NCBI GenBank assembly: GCA_903932865.1
Contig: CAIZHQ010000013.1
Span: forward strand, 82,844-146,843
Length of the DNA: 64,000 nucleotides
From: an uncultured Burkholderiales bacterium
GTDB taxonomy: Bacteria > Pseudomonadota > Gammaproteobacteria > Burkholderiales > Burkholderiaceae_C
Direction: 5' to 3'
Shown: in pieces, positions 20,337 to 32,687 of the stretch
How the letters are laid out: each line of letters begins with the position of its first letter
Numbering within the stretch: position 1 is the stretch's first letter
Notes under the pieces: model-generated
The model's database searches: none
Told to the model about the DNA's origin: nothing
The model's input: the letters and a program-made list of their open reading frames with translations, nothing else
Made by a program: the position numbers and the translations under genes

Positions 20337-21803
20337 GTGCTGAACAAGAAATGGACGAGGACGGCCGCATCGGCCTGCATGGCCACTGCACTGCTGGCAG
20401 GATGGGCCATGGTGTCCACATCTGCAGCCTTGGCGCAAGCCCCAGCTGCCGTGGTGCGTGGTTTGCCCGACTTCACCGAATTGGTGGAACAGGTCGGGCC
20501 TTCGGTGGTGAACATCCGAACCCTTGAAAAAGTGCGCCCGAACACGCCCGGTGCTGGCGGACAGGACGAAGAAATGCAGGAGCTGTTTCGCCGCTTTTTT
20601 GGCGTGCCCATGCCCAATGCCCCACGCCAAGGTCCACGGCAAAACCGGCCCGATCAAGATGCCCAGCCCCGAGGCGTGGGTTCAGGTTTCATCTTGAGCG
20701 CTGACGGTTACATCATGACCAATGCACATGTGGTCGACGGGGCCGATGAGGTGATGGTGACCCTGACCGACAAACGCGAATTCAAGGCACGCATTGTGGG
20801 GGCCGACAAGCGCACCGATGTGGCGGTCGTCAAAATTCAGGCGACTGGACTGCCCGCCGTGAAAGTGGGCGACGTCAGCCGGCTGCGAGTGGGTGAGTGG
20901 GTCATGGCCATTGGGTCACCTTTTGGCCTAGAGAACACCGTCACGGCGGGTATTGTCAGCGCCAAGCAGCGCGATACCGGTGACTACTTGCCCTTCATTC
21001 AGACCGATGTGGCCATCAACCCCGGTAACTCGGGCGGCCCGTTGATCAACATGCGCGGTGAAGTGGTGGGCATCAACAGCCAGATTTACTCCCGCTCGGG
21101 AGGTTTCATGGGCATCTCGTTTGCCATTCCCATGGACGAGGCCATGCGGGTCAGTGAGCAGCTGCGGTCCTCGGGACGGGTGAGCCGTGGTCGCATTGGG
21201 GTACAAATTGCGCCAGTGACCAAAGAGGTGGCCGAGTCCATTGGTCTGGGCAAAGCGCAAGGCGTTCTGGTGCGCGGCGTTGAAGAAGGTTCGCCTGCCG
21301 AAAAAGCCGGCATCGAGGCGGGTGACATCATCACCCGTTTTGATGGCAAGCCCATTGAAAAACCCGCTGATTTACCGCGCGCGGTGGGCAACACGAAACC
21401 CGGAAGCCAAGTGGCGTTGACGGTGTTTCGCCGAGGTGCAACCCAGGACCTGAAGGTCACGGTCGCCGAAATCGAGCCAGAAAAAGTGGCTGCGGCCGCA
21501 CCCGAAAAACAAGCCCCACCTGTCAAGATCGCCCACCTGGGCCTGAGCTTGAGTGACTTGAGCGATGCCCAAAAGAAAGAAGCGCGTGTTCGTGCTGGTG
21601 TGCGGGTTGACGCCGCTGTGGATGCGGCAGCACGGGCAGGCATTCGCGAGGGCGACCTGATCCTGGCGGTGGCCAATACCGACGTCAGCTCGGTGCAGGT
21701 GTTTGAATCGCTGATGGCGCGCATCGACAAAACCCGGCCGGTCAGCGTACTGATTCGCCGGGGTGATGGGGCGCAGTACGTGCTGATTCGACCTGCTCCT
21801 TGA
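20337..21803 (+). CDS. mucD: Periplasmic serine protease MucD/DegP (Do family)
   Basis: A periplasmic protease/chaperone of envelope stress. The 488-residue protein has a signal peptide (about residues 1-34, ending ALAQA), a trypsin-like domain with His131 (TNAHVVDGA), Asp161 (KRTDVAVVK) and Ser232 (NPGNSGGPL), and two PDZ domains (about 270-365 and 395-485). A strong SD, AAGGAGG at 20324-20330, fixes the GTG start at 20337. In relatives it follows rpoE-rseA-rseB and is controlled by sigma-E; those genes are not here, so its control in this organism is open. Confidence 0.95.
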   Translation: MLNKKWTRTAASACMATALLAGWAMVSTSAALAQAPAAVVRGLPDFTELVEQVGPSVVNIRTLEKVRPNTPGAGGQDEEMQELFRRFFGVPMPNAPRQGPRQNRPDQDAQPRGVGSGFILSADGYIMTNAHVVDGADEVMVTLTDKREFKARIVGADKRTDVAVVKIQATGLPAVKVGDVSRLRVGEWVMAIGSPFGLENTVTAGIVSAKQRDTGDYLPFIQTDVAINPGNSGGPLINMRGEVVGINSQIYSRSGGFMGISFAIPMDEAMRVSEQLRSSGRVSRGRIGVQIAPVTKEVAESIGLGKAQGVLVRGVEEGSPAEKAGIEAGDIITRFDGKPIEKPADLPRAVGNTKPGSQVALTVFRRGATQDLKVTVAEIEPEKVAAAAPEKQAPPVKIAHLGLSLSDLSDAQKKEARVRAGVRVDAAVDAAARAGIREGDLILAVANTDVSSVQVFESLMARIDKTRPVSVLIRRGDGAQYVLIRPAP

Positions 21804-21820
21804 GGGTCTGCAAGCCTGGC

Positions 21821-21857
21821 AACCCTGAAACCCCTGTGGTTTTGGGGTTGTTGGGTT
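21821..21857 (+). terminator. Weak inverted repeat after mucD
   Basis: Nested arms AACCC/GGGTT and AACCCC/GGGGTT follow the mucD stop by about 20 bp, but the T-run (ATTTTT at 21867-21872) is about 12 bp away. Possible terminator of mucD. Confidence 0.35.
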
Positions 21858-21927
21858 CAAGCGTCATTTTTGAGGGGGATGGGGCGGCCTTCGAAAATAT
21901 TTATGAAGTTCGTATTCGCTAACATGT

Positions 21928-21957
21928 TTGGGGCCTCATGCCTAATTTGGATAAAAT
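21928..21957 (+). promoter_or_regulatory. Candidate promoter upstream of lepA
   Basis: TTGGGG and TAAAAT (21952-21957) are separated by 18 bp on the plus strand. The -10 matches the sigma-70 consensus at five of six positions. A transcript from here would pass through the DnaA-box-like motifs and reach the terminator at 22221, or read through into lepA. Confidence 0.45.
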
Positions 21958-22037
21958 CAGCTGTCTTGAACCTTCATTCATGGCATTTAGAGCAGGTCTT
22001 GATTCACCATGCGGGATTTGCCGCATGTGTCCACCGA

Positions 22038-22104
22038 TGATCCACAGACAGCCCACAAGTTGTTCACCCGCTTGCAGCGCGTACTGTGGATAAGCTGTTG
22101 ATAA
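22038..22104. promoter_or_regulatory. Cluster of DnaA-box-like motifs
   Basis: Four nonamers resemble the consensus TTATNCACA: TGATCCACA at 22038-22046 (+, one mismatch), TTGTTCACC at 22060-22068 (+, two mismatches), TTATCCACA on the minus strand at 22085-22093 (perfect) and TTATCAACA on the minus strand at 22096-22104 (one mismatch). The last two start 11 bp apart, about one helical turn. Binding is inferred from sequence only. Confidence 0.5.
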
Positions 22105-22174
22105 GTTTCATGTTGCATAGCAGCAACGACCTGTCTAACCCGTTAGCGGGGCTGTGCGGTTGGGCCAATTTGCC

Positions 22175-22256
22175 TACAATGAAGTCCCAACTATCGCAGT
22201 TGCCATTGATTGTTGGTTCAGGGCGCGTCACCACCAGACGCGCCCTTTTTTCTTTT
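22175..22256 (+). ncRNA. Candidate small RNA upstream of lepA
   Basis: A -10-like TACAAT at 22176-22181 is followed about 40 bp later by a textbook intrinsic terminator at 22221-22256. RNA starting near 22188 would be about 65-70 nt, with a short 5' stem (AACT/AGTT around ATCGC, or alternatively CCAAC/GTTGG) and the terminator stem. No open frame fits the interval. The -35 element is poor, so the transcript could also start upstream at the 21928-21957 promoter and be near 290 nt. It could be an sRNA or a lepA leader/attenuator. Confidence 0.4.
22221..22256 (+). terminator. Strong intrinsic terminator upstream of lepA
   Basis: A perfect 9-bp stem GGGCGCGTC/GACGCGCCC with a 7-nt loop is followed by TTTTTTCTTTT. 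It lies 40 bp before the lepA start, with mucD ending over 400 bp upstream, so it probably ends a separate transcript or attenuates the lepA operon. Confidence 0.9.
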
Positions 22257-22295
22257 ACGGATCCTTGATCCACAAATACTTGCAGACGTTGTTTG

Positions 22296-24103
<1,808 letters not shown>

Positions 24104-24104
<1 letters not shown>

Positions 24105-25069
24105 TGCAACTCATCACGTCGATGGTTTTGGCCGCTTTTGTCGGCTATGCTGGTTCTTGGTATCTGGGCTTTCTCGAGGGCAACTTTGCGCTGCTCCTGC
24201 TTTTGGCCACCGTGGTGACGGGCATTTATTGGCTGGCTGAGCGCTTCGTGTTCTTGCCGCAACGCCAAAAAGCGGTGGCGCAACTCGAAGCCGAAACGGC
24301 CCAGCGCCGAGCCGAGTTGACCAAAATGGGCATCGACAAGGTGGACACCGACATCCGCGAGTCCAGCGAAAAGCTGCTCATGCAGCCTTGGTGGCTGGAC
24401 TGGACCGCCGGGCTGTTTCCGGTGATCGTGGTGGTGTTTGTGCTGCGCTCGTTCTTGTTCGAGCCCTTCAAGATCCCCTCGGGCTCCATGATCCCGACGC
24501 TGCACATTGGCGACCTGATCTTGGTGAACAAATTCCATTACGGCATCCGCCTGCCGGTGGCCAACACCAAGGTGACCGAGGGCGCGCCCGTGCAGCGCGG
24601 CGATGTGATGGTTTTCCGCTACCCGCCCAAACCCAGCGTGGACTACATCAAACGCGTGGTCGGATTGCCCGGTGATGAAGTCGCTTACTTGAACAAAAGT
24701 CTGACGATCAACGGCAAAGCCGTGCCTACCGAAGTGCTGCCTGACTTTTTCGACGAGTCCACCATGCGCTACCACAAGCACCGCCGTGAAAGCCTTGGGG
24801 CCAAACCGCACCAAACGCTGCAGGACGATGACCGTCCGGCCTTTGTGCCCGGAGCTGACCAGTTCAAGGGCCGTGAAAACTGCAACTACACCGTCGAAGG
24901 CGTGACTTGCAAGGTGCCTGCTGGCCACTACTTCATGATGGGTGACAACCGAGACAATTCACTCGATTCGCGCTACTTTGGTTTTGTGCCCGACGCCAAC
25001 ATCGTGGGCAAAGCGTTTTTTGTGTGGATGAACTTCGGTAACCTCCAGCGCATCGGCGCTTTCGACTGA
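24104..25069 (+). CDS. lepB: Signal peptidase I
   Basis: LepB cleaves signal peptides at the outer face of the inner membrane. The 321-residue protein has two N-terminal membrane segments (about residues 1-45) and a third hydrophobic stretch near 105-125, then the periplasmic catalytic domain with nucleophile Ser128 in PSGSMIPTL and general base Lys183 in [12 protein letters not shown]; box E is seen as [15 protein letters not shown]. It is longer than many homologues because of a basic/helical cytoplasmic loop. It is coupled to lepA and followed closely by rnc. Confidence 0.97.
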
Positions 25070-25076
25070 GGTGGGC

Positions 25077-25769
25077 GTGGCCAATTCCCCTGCTTTGTCC
25101 GAATTGCAAGTCCGCCTGGGTTACGCCTTTCGCCAGAACGGTTTGCTGCAGCAAGCGGTCACGCACCGCAGTTTCAGCGCGGACCACAATGAGCGCCTGG
25201 AGTTTCTGGGCGATTCGGTGCTGAACCTCTCGGTTGCGCACCTGCTTTACGCCCAACTGGCCAATTTGCCTGAAGGCGATTTGTCGCGGGTGCGGGCCAA
25301 TTTGGTTAAGCAGGACACTTTGCACCAATTGGCCAAAAATCTGGATTTGCCCGCTGTGATGCGCTTGGGCGAGGGCGAGATGCGCTCCGGCGGTCAAAAC
25401 CGCCCGTCCATCCTGGCTGACGCGTTGGAAGCCATCATCGGCGCGGTTTACTTGGATGGCGGCTACAAGGACGCACAAGCCTTGGTCGAGCGCTTGTTTG
25501 CCCAAGTCGACATCAAACCCGACATGCCAGCCGTGGGCAAAGACCCCAAGACCGAATTGCAAGAGTGGCTGCAAGGGCGCAAGTTGGCCTTGCCCAAATA
25601 CACCGTGGTCGGCACCTCTGGTGCGGCGCATCGGCAACAGTTCGAGGTCTCGTGCGAAGTGACCGAATTGCGCCAAACCCAACAAGGCTCGGGCGCATCG
25701 CGTCGCGCCGCCGAACAAGCAGCGGCTGCCGCCATGCTGCTCACCTTGAAATCCGAAAGCGCCGCATGA
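25077..25769 (+). CDS. rnc: Ribonuclease III
   Basis: RNase III cuts double-stranded RNA, including rRNA precursors. The catalytic signature [15 protein letters not shown] and the downstream [15 protein letters not shown] are present, then a C-terminal double-stranded RNA-binding domain ([10 protein letters not shown] to [13 protein letters not shown]). I choose GTG 25077 (230 residues) since GAGG at 25068-25071 stands at proper distance; GTG 25071 would overlap this SD. It overlaps era by 4 bp; the rnc-era-recO order is conserved across proteobacteria. Confidence 0.96.
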   Translation: MANSPALSELQVRLGYAFRQNGLLQQAVTHRSFSADHNERLEFLGDSVLNLSVAHLLYAQLANLPEGDLSRVRANLVKQDTLHQLAKNLDLPAVMRLGEGEMRSGGQNRPSILADALEAIIGAVYLDGGYKDAQALVERLFAQVDIKPDMPAVGKDPKTELQEWLQGRKLALPKYTVVGTSGAAHRQQFEVSCEVTELRQTQQGSGASRRAAEQAAAAAMLLTLKSESAA

Positions 25770-26833
25770 GCACCGATAAGAAAAGTCCCGAAATTGAACG
25801 CACGCCGCAAGAGCAAACCCTGCGCCGCCCCGTTCAAATCGCGGGCGTGACCATTCAGCCTCGATCCTCTGCTGAAAACGCCTCCGAAGACGCTGCGTTG
25901 CCCCCGGTCGCCGCTGTCCCCACGCCTGCGCCGGTGGACGGTCAGCGCTGCGGCCTGGTGGCCATTGTGGGCAAGCCCAACGTGGGCAAGTCCACTTTGC
26001 TTAACGCTTTGGTGGGTCAAAAGATCAGCATCACCTCGCGCAAGGCGCAAACCACGCGCCACCGCATCACCGGCATCCGCACCCAGGGCGCAGCCCAGTA
26101 CGTGTTTGTGGACACCCCCGGTTTCCAGACCATCCACGGCACCGCGCTCAACAAGTCGCTCAACAAAACCGTGGTCGGCGCCGTGAGCGATGTGGACTTG
26201 GTGTTGTTCGTGGTCGAGGCGGGCAGCTTCACCACAGCCGACGCCAAAGTGCTGGCGCTGCTCAAGCCTGGTATTCCTGTTTTGCTGGTGGCCAACAAAC
26301 TGGACAACGTGCACCGCCGTGGCGACATCGCGCCTTGGCTTCAAAGCATGCAAGAGCGCCATGCCTTCACCGAATTCGTGCCCATGTCGGCCAAGCAGCC
26401 CAAGGACATCGAGCGCCTGCTGGGTATTTGCGAAAAATACCTTCCAGAGCAGCCTTGGTGGCATGCCGAAGACGAACTCACCGACCGCAGCGAGAAGTTC
26501 CTGGCCAGTGAAATGGTGCGTGAAAAGCTCTTCCGATTGACCGGTGATGAGCTGCCTTACACCTCCACCGTGGTGATCGACAAGTTCGAAGAAGAAGCCG
26601 GTCGTACCGCCAAACGCATGCTGCGCATTGCCGCCACCATCGTGGTCGAGCGTGAAGGACACAAGGCCATGGTGATCGGTGACAAGGGCGAAAAGCTCAA
26701 GCGCATCGGCACCGAAACCCGTGTTGAGCTGGAAAAGCTGCTGGACGCCAAGGTGTTCATCGAGTTGTGGGTGAAAGTGCGTTCGGGCTGGGCCGACGAC
26801 GAAGCCCGCGTGCGCAGCTTCGGCTACGAGTAA
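25766..26833 (+). CDS. era: GTPase Era, with N-terminal extension
   Basis: Era binds 16S rRNA and helps mature the 30S subunit. The GTPase motifs are GKPNVGKST (G1), DTPGFQ (G3) and NKLD (G4); a C-terminal KH domain contains [20 protein letters not shown] and ends [15 protein letters not shown]. At 355 residues it is about 50 longer than usual: the first ~53 residues before [11 protein letters not shown] are polar, then Ala/Pro-rich and without recognisable domain. ATG 25766 overlaps the rnc stop by 4 bp, which supports this long start. Confidence 0.96.
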   Translation: MSTDKKSPEIERTPQEQTLRRPVQIAGVTIQPRSSAENASEDAALPPVAAVPTPAPVDGQRCGLVAIVGKPNVGKSTLLNALVGQKISITSRKAQTTRHRITGIRTQGAAQYVFVDTPGFQTIHGTALNKSLNKTVVGAVSDVDLVLFVVEAGSFTTADAKVLALLKPGIPVLLVANKLDNVHRRGDIAPWLQSMQERHAFTEFVPMSAKQPKDIERLLGICEKYLPEQPWWHAEDELTDRSEKFLASEMVREKLFRLTGDELPYTSTVVIDKFEEEAGRTAKRMLRIAATIVVEREGHKAMVIGDKGEKLKRIGTETRVELEKLLDAKVFIELWVKVRSGWADDEARVRSFGYE

Positions 26834-26844
26834 TTCCATCGCCA

Positions 26845-27594
26845 ATGGCCTCCAAGCGGATTGCAGACGAGCCAGCCTATGTGCTGCACCGCTACGACTG
26901 GAGTGAAACCAGCCTGATTCTGGAGGTCTTCACCCGGCACCACGGCCGGGTGGCTTTGGTGGCCAAGGGGGCCAAACGGCCGACATCCAGCTTTCGGCCT
27001 GTGCTTTTGCCTTTGCAGCCTTTGTCGCTGGCGTTTGGTGGCGATGGCGACATCCGCACCCTCAAGTCGGCCGAATGGGTGGGTGGGCACGTCATGCCCA
27101 CGGGCGAGGCGCTGCTGTCCGGTTATTACCTCAATGAACTGCTGATGCGGCTGACGGCCCGAGACGACCCGCACCCCGCTTTGTTCGAGGTGTATGCCGC
27201 CGCGGTGCGCCTGCTGGCCAGTGGTGACCCCGATGCCTTGCAATGGGCTTTGCGCGGTTTTGAGTTGCTGCTGCTGCGAGATATGGGCCTTTTGCCCGCC
27301 CTGAACCTGCAGACCTTGACCCTGAAGCCTTTGTCGCCCACCGACAGTTACGCCTTGGTGCCTGAGGCGGGCCTGCAGTGGGTGAGCGATGACCCGCGCC
27401 ATGCTTTGCGCGGTGAGCAGTGGCTGGCGCTGCATGCGGCGCTGGCGTCCCCCAACCCCTTGGCTGCTTTGTTGTGCGATTGCTCGGACCTGCTGGTGCA
27501 GTTGCAGCGCCCCTTGCGCCTCATGCTCAACTACCATTGCGGAGTGGGTGCGTTGCGCACCCGCCAAATGATGCTGGACTTGCAAACTTTATGA
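26845..27594 (+). CDS. recO: DNA repair protein RecO
   Basis: RecO acts with RecR to load RecA in the RecFOR pathway. The 249-residue protein has the OB-fold start [35 protein letters not shown], typical of RecO, then the helical region with [11 protein letters not shown]. No zinc-finger cysteines are evident. It begins 11 bp after era and overlaps pdxJ by 4 bp. Confidence 0.94.
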   Translation: MASKRIADEPAYVLHRYDWSETSLILEVFTRHHGRVALVAKGAKRPTSSFRPVLLPLQPLSLAFGGDGDIRTLKSAEWVGGHVMPTGEALLSGYYLNELLMRLTARDDPHPALFEVYAAAVRLLASGDPDALQWALRGFELLLLRDMGLLPALNLQTLTLKPLSPTDSYALVPEAGLQWVSDDPRHALRGEQWLALHAALASPNPLAALLCDCSDLLVQLQRPLRLMLNYHCGVGALRTRQMMLDLQTL

Positions 27595-28352
27595 ACACCT
27601 CCACGACCACCTCTTCCCAACGTGTGGCCCTGTCGGTCAACGTCAACAAAGTCGCCTTGCTGCGCAACTCCCGCCACCTGGGCATCCCCAGCGTCACGCG
27701 CGCGGCCGAGCTGTGCCTGCAAGCGGGTGCGAACGGCATCACCATCCACCCCCGCCCGGACGCGCGCCACATCCGCGCCAGCGACGTGCCTGAGCTGCAC
27801 GCGCTCATGCAGGCCTGGCCCGAGCGCGAGTTCAACATCGAAGGCAACCCTTTCCACAACCTGATGGACCATGTGCGCGCCGTGCGCCCCCACCAGGTGA
27901 CCTTTGTGCCCGACAGCGAAGGCCAGCTCACCAGCGACCACGGCTGGACCTTCCCGCAAGACGCCGAACGCCTGAAACCCCTGATCGACGAATGCAAGGC
28001 CTTGGGCGTGCGTGTGAGCCTTTTCATGGACCCGATCCCAGAGCAAATGGCCGCCGCTCGCGCCGTGGGCGCCGACCGGGTGGAGCTCTACACCGAGCCC
28101 TATGCCGCCGCCTTTGGCAAGCCAGCGCAAGCCATGCAGCTGCAGCGCTACGCCGATGCTGCCGTGGCCGCCACACAAGCGGGCTTGGGCCTGAACGCCG
28201 GCCACGACCTGAACCGTGACAACCTGCCCGCCTTTGTGGCGGCGGTCAAGGGTCTGCAAGAAGTCTCGATTGGCCATGCCTTCATGGCCGATGCGCTGGA
28301 GATGGGTTACGCCGCAACGGTGCAGGCGTATCTGGATTGCTTGAAGACATGA
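27591..28352 (+). CDS. pdxJ: Pyridoxine 5'-phosphate synthase
   Basis: PdxJ closes the pyridine ring of vitamin B6 from 1-deoxyxylulose 5-phosphate and 3-amino-2-oxopropyl phosphate. The 253-residue TIM-barrel shows [61 protein letters not shown] and GLNAGHDLN, an unbroken set of family motifs. It overlaps recO and acpS by 4 bp each. Confidence 0.97.
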   Translation: MNTSTTTSSQRVALSVNVNKVALLRNSRHLGIPSVTRAAELCLQAGANGITIHPRPDARHIRASDVPELHALMQAWPEREFNIEGNPFHNLMDHVRAVRPHQVTFVPDSEGQLTSDHGWTFPQDAERLKPLIDECKALGVRVSLFMDPIPEQMAAARAVGADRVELYTEPYAAAFGKPAQAMQLQRYADAAVAATQAGLGLNAGHDLNRDNLPAFVAAVKGLQEVSIGHAFMADALEMGYAATVQAYLDCLKT

Positions 28353-28777
28353 TCTACGGCATCGGCACCGACATCTGCGATATCCGCCGCATCCGGGCCA
28401 GCCTGGACAAGCACGGCGAGCGTTTTGCCGCCAAGGTGCTGTCGGATGCCGAAATGGCCACCTGGAAAGCCCGCAGCGCCCGCTGGCCTGAACGGGGTGT
28501 GCGCTACCTGGCCACGCGCTTTTCGGCCAAAGAGGCGTTCAGCAAAGCCATTGGCCTGGGCATGCGCATGCCCATGACCTGGCGGCTGTGCGAGGTGACC
28601 AAGCTGCCCAGTGGTCAACCGGTCATCGTGCTGCACGGTGAGCTCAAAGCTTGGTTTGAAGCCAAGGGCCTGAGCGCCCACATCACCGTGACCGACGAGT
28701 CCGAGTACGCGGCCAGCTTTTGTGTGGTCGAGGCGCTGGCCCCGGTGGTGCTTGCGCCGGTCAAAGCACCCACTTGA
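28349..28777 (+). CDS. acpS: Holo-ACP synthase
   Basis: AcpS transfers 4'-phosphopantetheine from CoA to Ser37 of ACP (acpP at 18250). The 142-residue protein contains [15 protein letters not shown] and [13 protein letters not shown], whose Asp and Glu bind Mg. The ATG at 28349 overlaps the pdxJ stop by 4 bp; pdxJ-acpS is a widely conserved pair. Confidence 0.96.
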   Translation: MIYGIGTDICDIRRIRASLDKHGERFAAKVLSDAEMATWKARSARWPERGVRYLATRFSAKEAFSKAIGLGMRMPMTWRLCEVTKLPSGQPVIVLHGELKAWFEAKGLSAHITVTDESEYAASFCVVEALAPVVLAPVKAPT

Positions 28778-28812
28778 ATTCCCCTTGTTCACCCTGAACT
28801 GTTGACCTACCC

Positions 28813-29898
28813 ATGAGCATCCACGCCCCCCTGATCCTGGACATTGAAGGCCACAGCCTGAGCGACGTGGACCGCCGCCGCCTGACCCACCCCTTGGTGG
28901 GCGGCATGATTTTGTTTGGCCGCAACTGGCACAGCCGTGCGCAGCTGACCGAGCTGTGTGCCAACGTCAAAAATCTCCGACCTGACCTCTTGATCGCGGT
29001 GGACCACGAAGGCGGGCGCGTGCAGCGCTTTCGCACCGACGGCTTCACCCACCTGCCGCCTATGCGTGCCTTGGGCGAACTCTGGTCGCAAGACGACAAG
29101 GGTCAGCCCGGATCCGGTGTGCTCAAGGCCTGCGAAGCGGCCACCTCAGTGGGTTTTGTGCTGGCCAGCGAGTTGCGCGCGTGTGGTGTTGACATCAGCT
29201 TCACACCTGTTTTGGATCTGGACCACGGCGAGAGTGGCGTGATCGGCGACCGCGCTTTGGCCCGCGATCCGCGTGTGGTGAGCCTGCTGGCCCGCAGCTT
29301 GATGCAGGGCCTCTTGCAGGCGGGTATGGCCAACTGCGGCAAACATTTCCCCGGCCACGGTGCGGTCAAGGCCGACTCGCATGTGGCGCTGCCGGTGGAC
29401 AAACGCGGCCTCGAAACCATTTTGGCTGACGATGCGCAGCCTTACCAATGGCTCACCAGCGTGCTCACGGCCGTGATGCCTGCCCATGTGATCTACAGCA
29501 AGGTGGACAGCCGTCCAGCGGGCTTTTCGCCGCGCTGGCTGCAAGACATCTTGCGCGCCCAGCTGGGCTTTCAGGGCGTGGTCTGCACCGACGACCTGTC
29601 GATGGCGGCTGCCCGTCAAATGGACGGCCGCACACTGAGCTATCCCGAAGCCGTGATCACCGCGCTGCAAGCCGGGTGCGATCTGGCTCTGCTGTGCAAC
29701 CGCTCGGCGGTGAACGACGGGGCAGAGCTGGACGAAGTTTTGGACCAGCTGGCCGAAGCCCAACTCAAAGGCCACTGGACACCGAGCGAGATCAGCGAAG
29801 AACGGCGCTTGAACCTCTTGCCCCGATCACCCGCCCGCCCTTGGGACGAGCTGGTGCGCTCTGCCGACTACATGCAGGCGCTGGACCGCTTGCCTTGA
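28813..29898 (+). CDS. nagZ: Beta-N-acetylhexosaminidase (GH3), peptidoglycan recycling
   Basis: NagZ removes GlcNAc from GlcNAc-anhydroMurNAc peptides in the cytoplasm, a step of cell-wall recycling that affects beta-lactamase induction in some bacteria. The 361-residue single-domain GH3 protein shows LIAVDHEGGRVQRF, KHFPGHGAVKADSHVALP (general acid/base loop His-Asp) and VVCTDDLSMAA with the nucleophile Asp. No signal peptide is seen, as expected. It lies 35 bp after acpS in the same direction. Confidence 0.95.
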   Translation: MSIHAPLILDIEGHSLSDVDRRRLTHPLVGGMILFGRNWHSRAQLTELCANVKNLRPDLLIAVDHEGGRVQRFRTDGFTHLPPMRALGELWSQDDKGQPGSGVLKACEAATSVGFVLASELRACGVDISFTPVLDLDHGESGVIGDRALARDPRVVSLLARSLMQGLLQAGMANCGKHFPGHGAVKADSHVALPVDKRGLETILADDAQPYQWLTSVLTAVMPAHVIYSKVDSRPAGFSPRWLQDILRAQLGFQGVVCTDDLSMAAARQMDGRTLSYPEAVITALQAGCDLALLCNRSAVNDGAELDEVLDQLAEAQLKGHWTPSEISEERRLNLLPRSPARPWDELVRSADYMQALDRLP

Positions 29899-29916
29899 CT
29901 TGAACAGGACATCTGA

Positions 29917-30243
29917 ATGAACTGGATCGTGCGCATCATCATGGGATTGCTCGGACTGGGTTTCCTGGCTGCCTTGCTGTTTGGTTTGCTGTGCTACATC
30001 GTTTATGCCACGGTGCGTTGGTTGCTGACTGGCCGCAAGCCCCAGGTGGTGATGGTCTGGCAACAGTTCAGCGCCATGCGCCAAAACTTCAGGCAAGGTG
30101 GCTTTCGTGCTTCAACCAACCAAGGCTTTGAGCAGCCCAGAGGACACGGTGCGCCGTCGGCTCGTGACGACCAGGTGGTCGACGTTGAGGTGCGCGAGGT
30201 GGTGGAGGATGCGCCGCGTTTGCCCTCTGACCGACGCCCTTGA
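29917..30243 (+). CDS. Small membrane protein of unknown function
   Basis: A 108-residue protein with a single long hydrophobic segment (about residues 4-38) followed by a basic, polar tail rich in Arg, Gln and acidic VEVREVVED. I do not recognise the family. It begins 18 bp after nagZ with AGGA before the ATG and ends just before a strong terminator, so it is likely the last gene of the lepA-nagZ run. Confidence 0.72.
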   Translation: MNWIVRIIMGLLGLGFLAALLFGLLCYIVYATVRWLLTGRKPQVVMVWQQFSAMRQNFRQGGFRASTNQGFEQPRGHGAPSARDDQVVDVEVREVVEDAPRLPSDRRP

Positions 30244-30258
30244 ACGGACATGTTTCAC

Positions 30259-30288
30259 AAAAAACCCGGCCTTGGCCGGGTTTTTTTT
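30259..30288. terminator. Bidirectional intrinsic terminator
   Basis: CCCGGC-CTTG-GCCGGG with an A6 run before and a T8 run after lies between the plus-strand gene ending 30243 and the minus-strand lysS ending 30304; it can serve both. Confidence 0.92.
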
Positions 30289-30303
30289 GGGTATGTCTCC
30301 CGC

Positions 30304-31857
<1,554 letters not shown>

Positions 31858-32010
31858 GAAGTGCGGTGGTTGGGCTCAAGGCGCGAAGGGTGCCTGAACC
31901 TGGTTAGCGGAAAATGTAAAAAAGTTGAGCTGCGCCAAAGCGCTAAACCCGCTATTTTAAGAGTTTGCGAGGGACTTTTGGCCTTGGCTCCTCGATGACG
32001 CCACCGAAGG

Positions 32011-32655
32011 CTATGGCGAGCGCTCAGAGGGGGCCACCATGTCGCCGATCAACTCCAGCCGCATCAAGGGCTCTTGCAGGGCAAACAGGCGGTATTTCAT
32101 TTGCAACGGCAAGGGCAGCAATTCGCCCCAACGGTGGGACAGCCAGCTGCAATCTTGCAGTCGCCAAGCCTCGGCCCAATGGGGCTGCGCGCTGGGCTGA
32201 GCGCTCAGTTGGGTCAACACTTCGTGCATTTGCATCGAGAGGTGTTGAAGGTCTTCGGGCACTTGCACGGCAGGCTCGGGCGGCAAAGCTTGCACCCGGC
32301 CCAGCCACAGGCCGTCGCTGCGCTGCTGCGTGCTGTCGATGCGAAACTTCGCCTCACCACGGCACCAGACCATCACCAAGCCGGGCTGGGGCCGCTCGAT
32401 GCGTTCGATCTGCACCCGGGTGCCCATGGTTTCAAACTTCTCGGCGGCTTCACCTGGCCGGTGCACTTCGCGCCCCTGGGACAGGGTGACCACCCCAAAA
32501 CCGGTGCCTTGGCGCTCGCATTCGCCAATCATCTGCAGGTAACGCAGTTCAAAAAGCTGCAGCGGCAGCAAAGCGCCGGGGAACAAGACCGTGCCCAATG
32601 GGAAAAGCGGCAATTCGGTCAGGGCTTGCGGGGTAGGGGTGTCGCGATCGGGCAT
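32011..32655 (-). CDS. Stand-alone LON substrate-binding domain protein
   Basis: The 214-residue protein matches the N-terminal domain of Lon protease (LELPLFPLGTVLFPGALLPLQLFELRY in pattern, then FGVVTLSQG), with no ATPase or protease domain. Such free LON-domain proteins are common in proteobacteria and their role is unknown; binding of unfolded or specific protein substrates is inferred from homology. It is divergent from yggT, with starts 32 bp apart. Confidence 0.87.
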   Translation of the reverse strand: MPDRDTPTPQALTELPLFPLGTVLFPGALLPLQLFELRYLQMIGECERQGTGFGVVTLSQGREVHRPGEAAEKFETMGTRVQIERIERPQPGLVMVWCRGEAKFRIDSTQQRSDGLWLGRVQALPPEPAVQVPEDLQHLSMQMHEVLTQLSAQPSAQPHWAEAWRLQDCSWLSHRWGELLPLPLQMKYRLFALQEPLMRLELIGDMVAPSERSP

Positions 32656-32687
32656 CTGGGTATCATCGCACGAGCAGGAGAAAAACG

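Larger units (their letters stand above)
21804..22295. other. Non-coding region upstream of lepA
   Basis: About 490 bp without a convincing gene. It contains, in order, a nested inverted repeat after mucD, an AT-rich stretch (about 21890-21925), a promoter-like pair at 21928-21957, a 7-bp hairpin at 22008-22027 (CATGCGG/CCGCATG), four DnaA-box-like nonamers at 22038-22104, a -10-like TACAAT and a strong terminator at 22221-22256. The separate elements are listed below. Confidence 0.8.

Noticed and set aside
22038..22104. Chromosomal replication origin
   Set aside because: DnaA boxes are present, but no dnaA/dnaN/gyrB/rpmH neighbours and no full iteron/DUE layout; kept only as a DnaA-box cluster.
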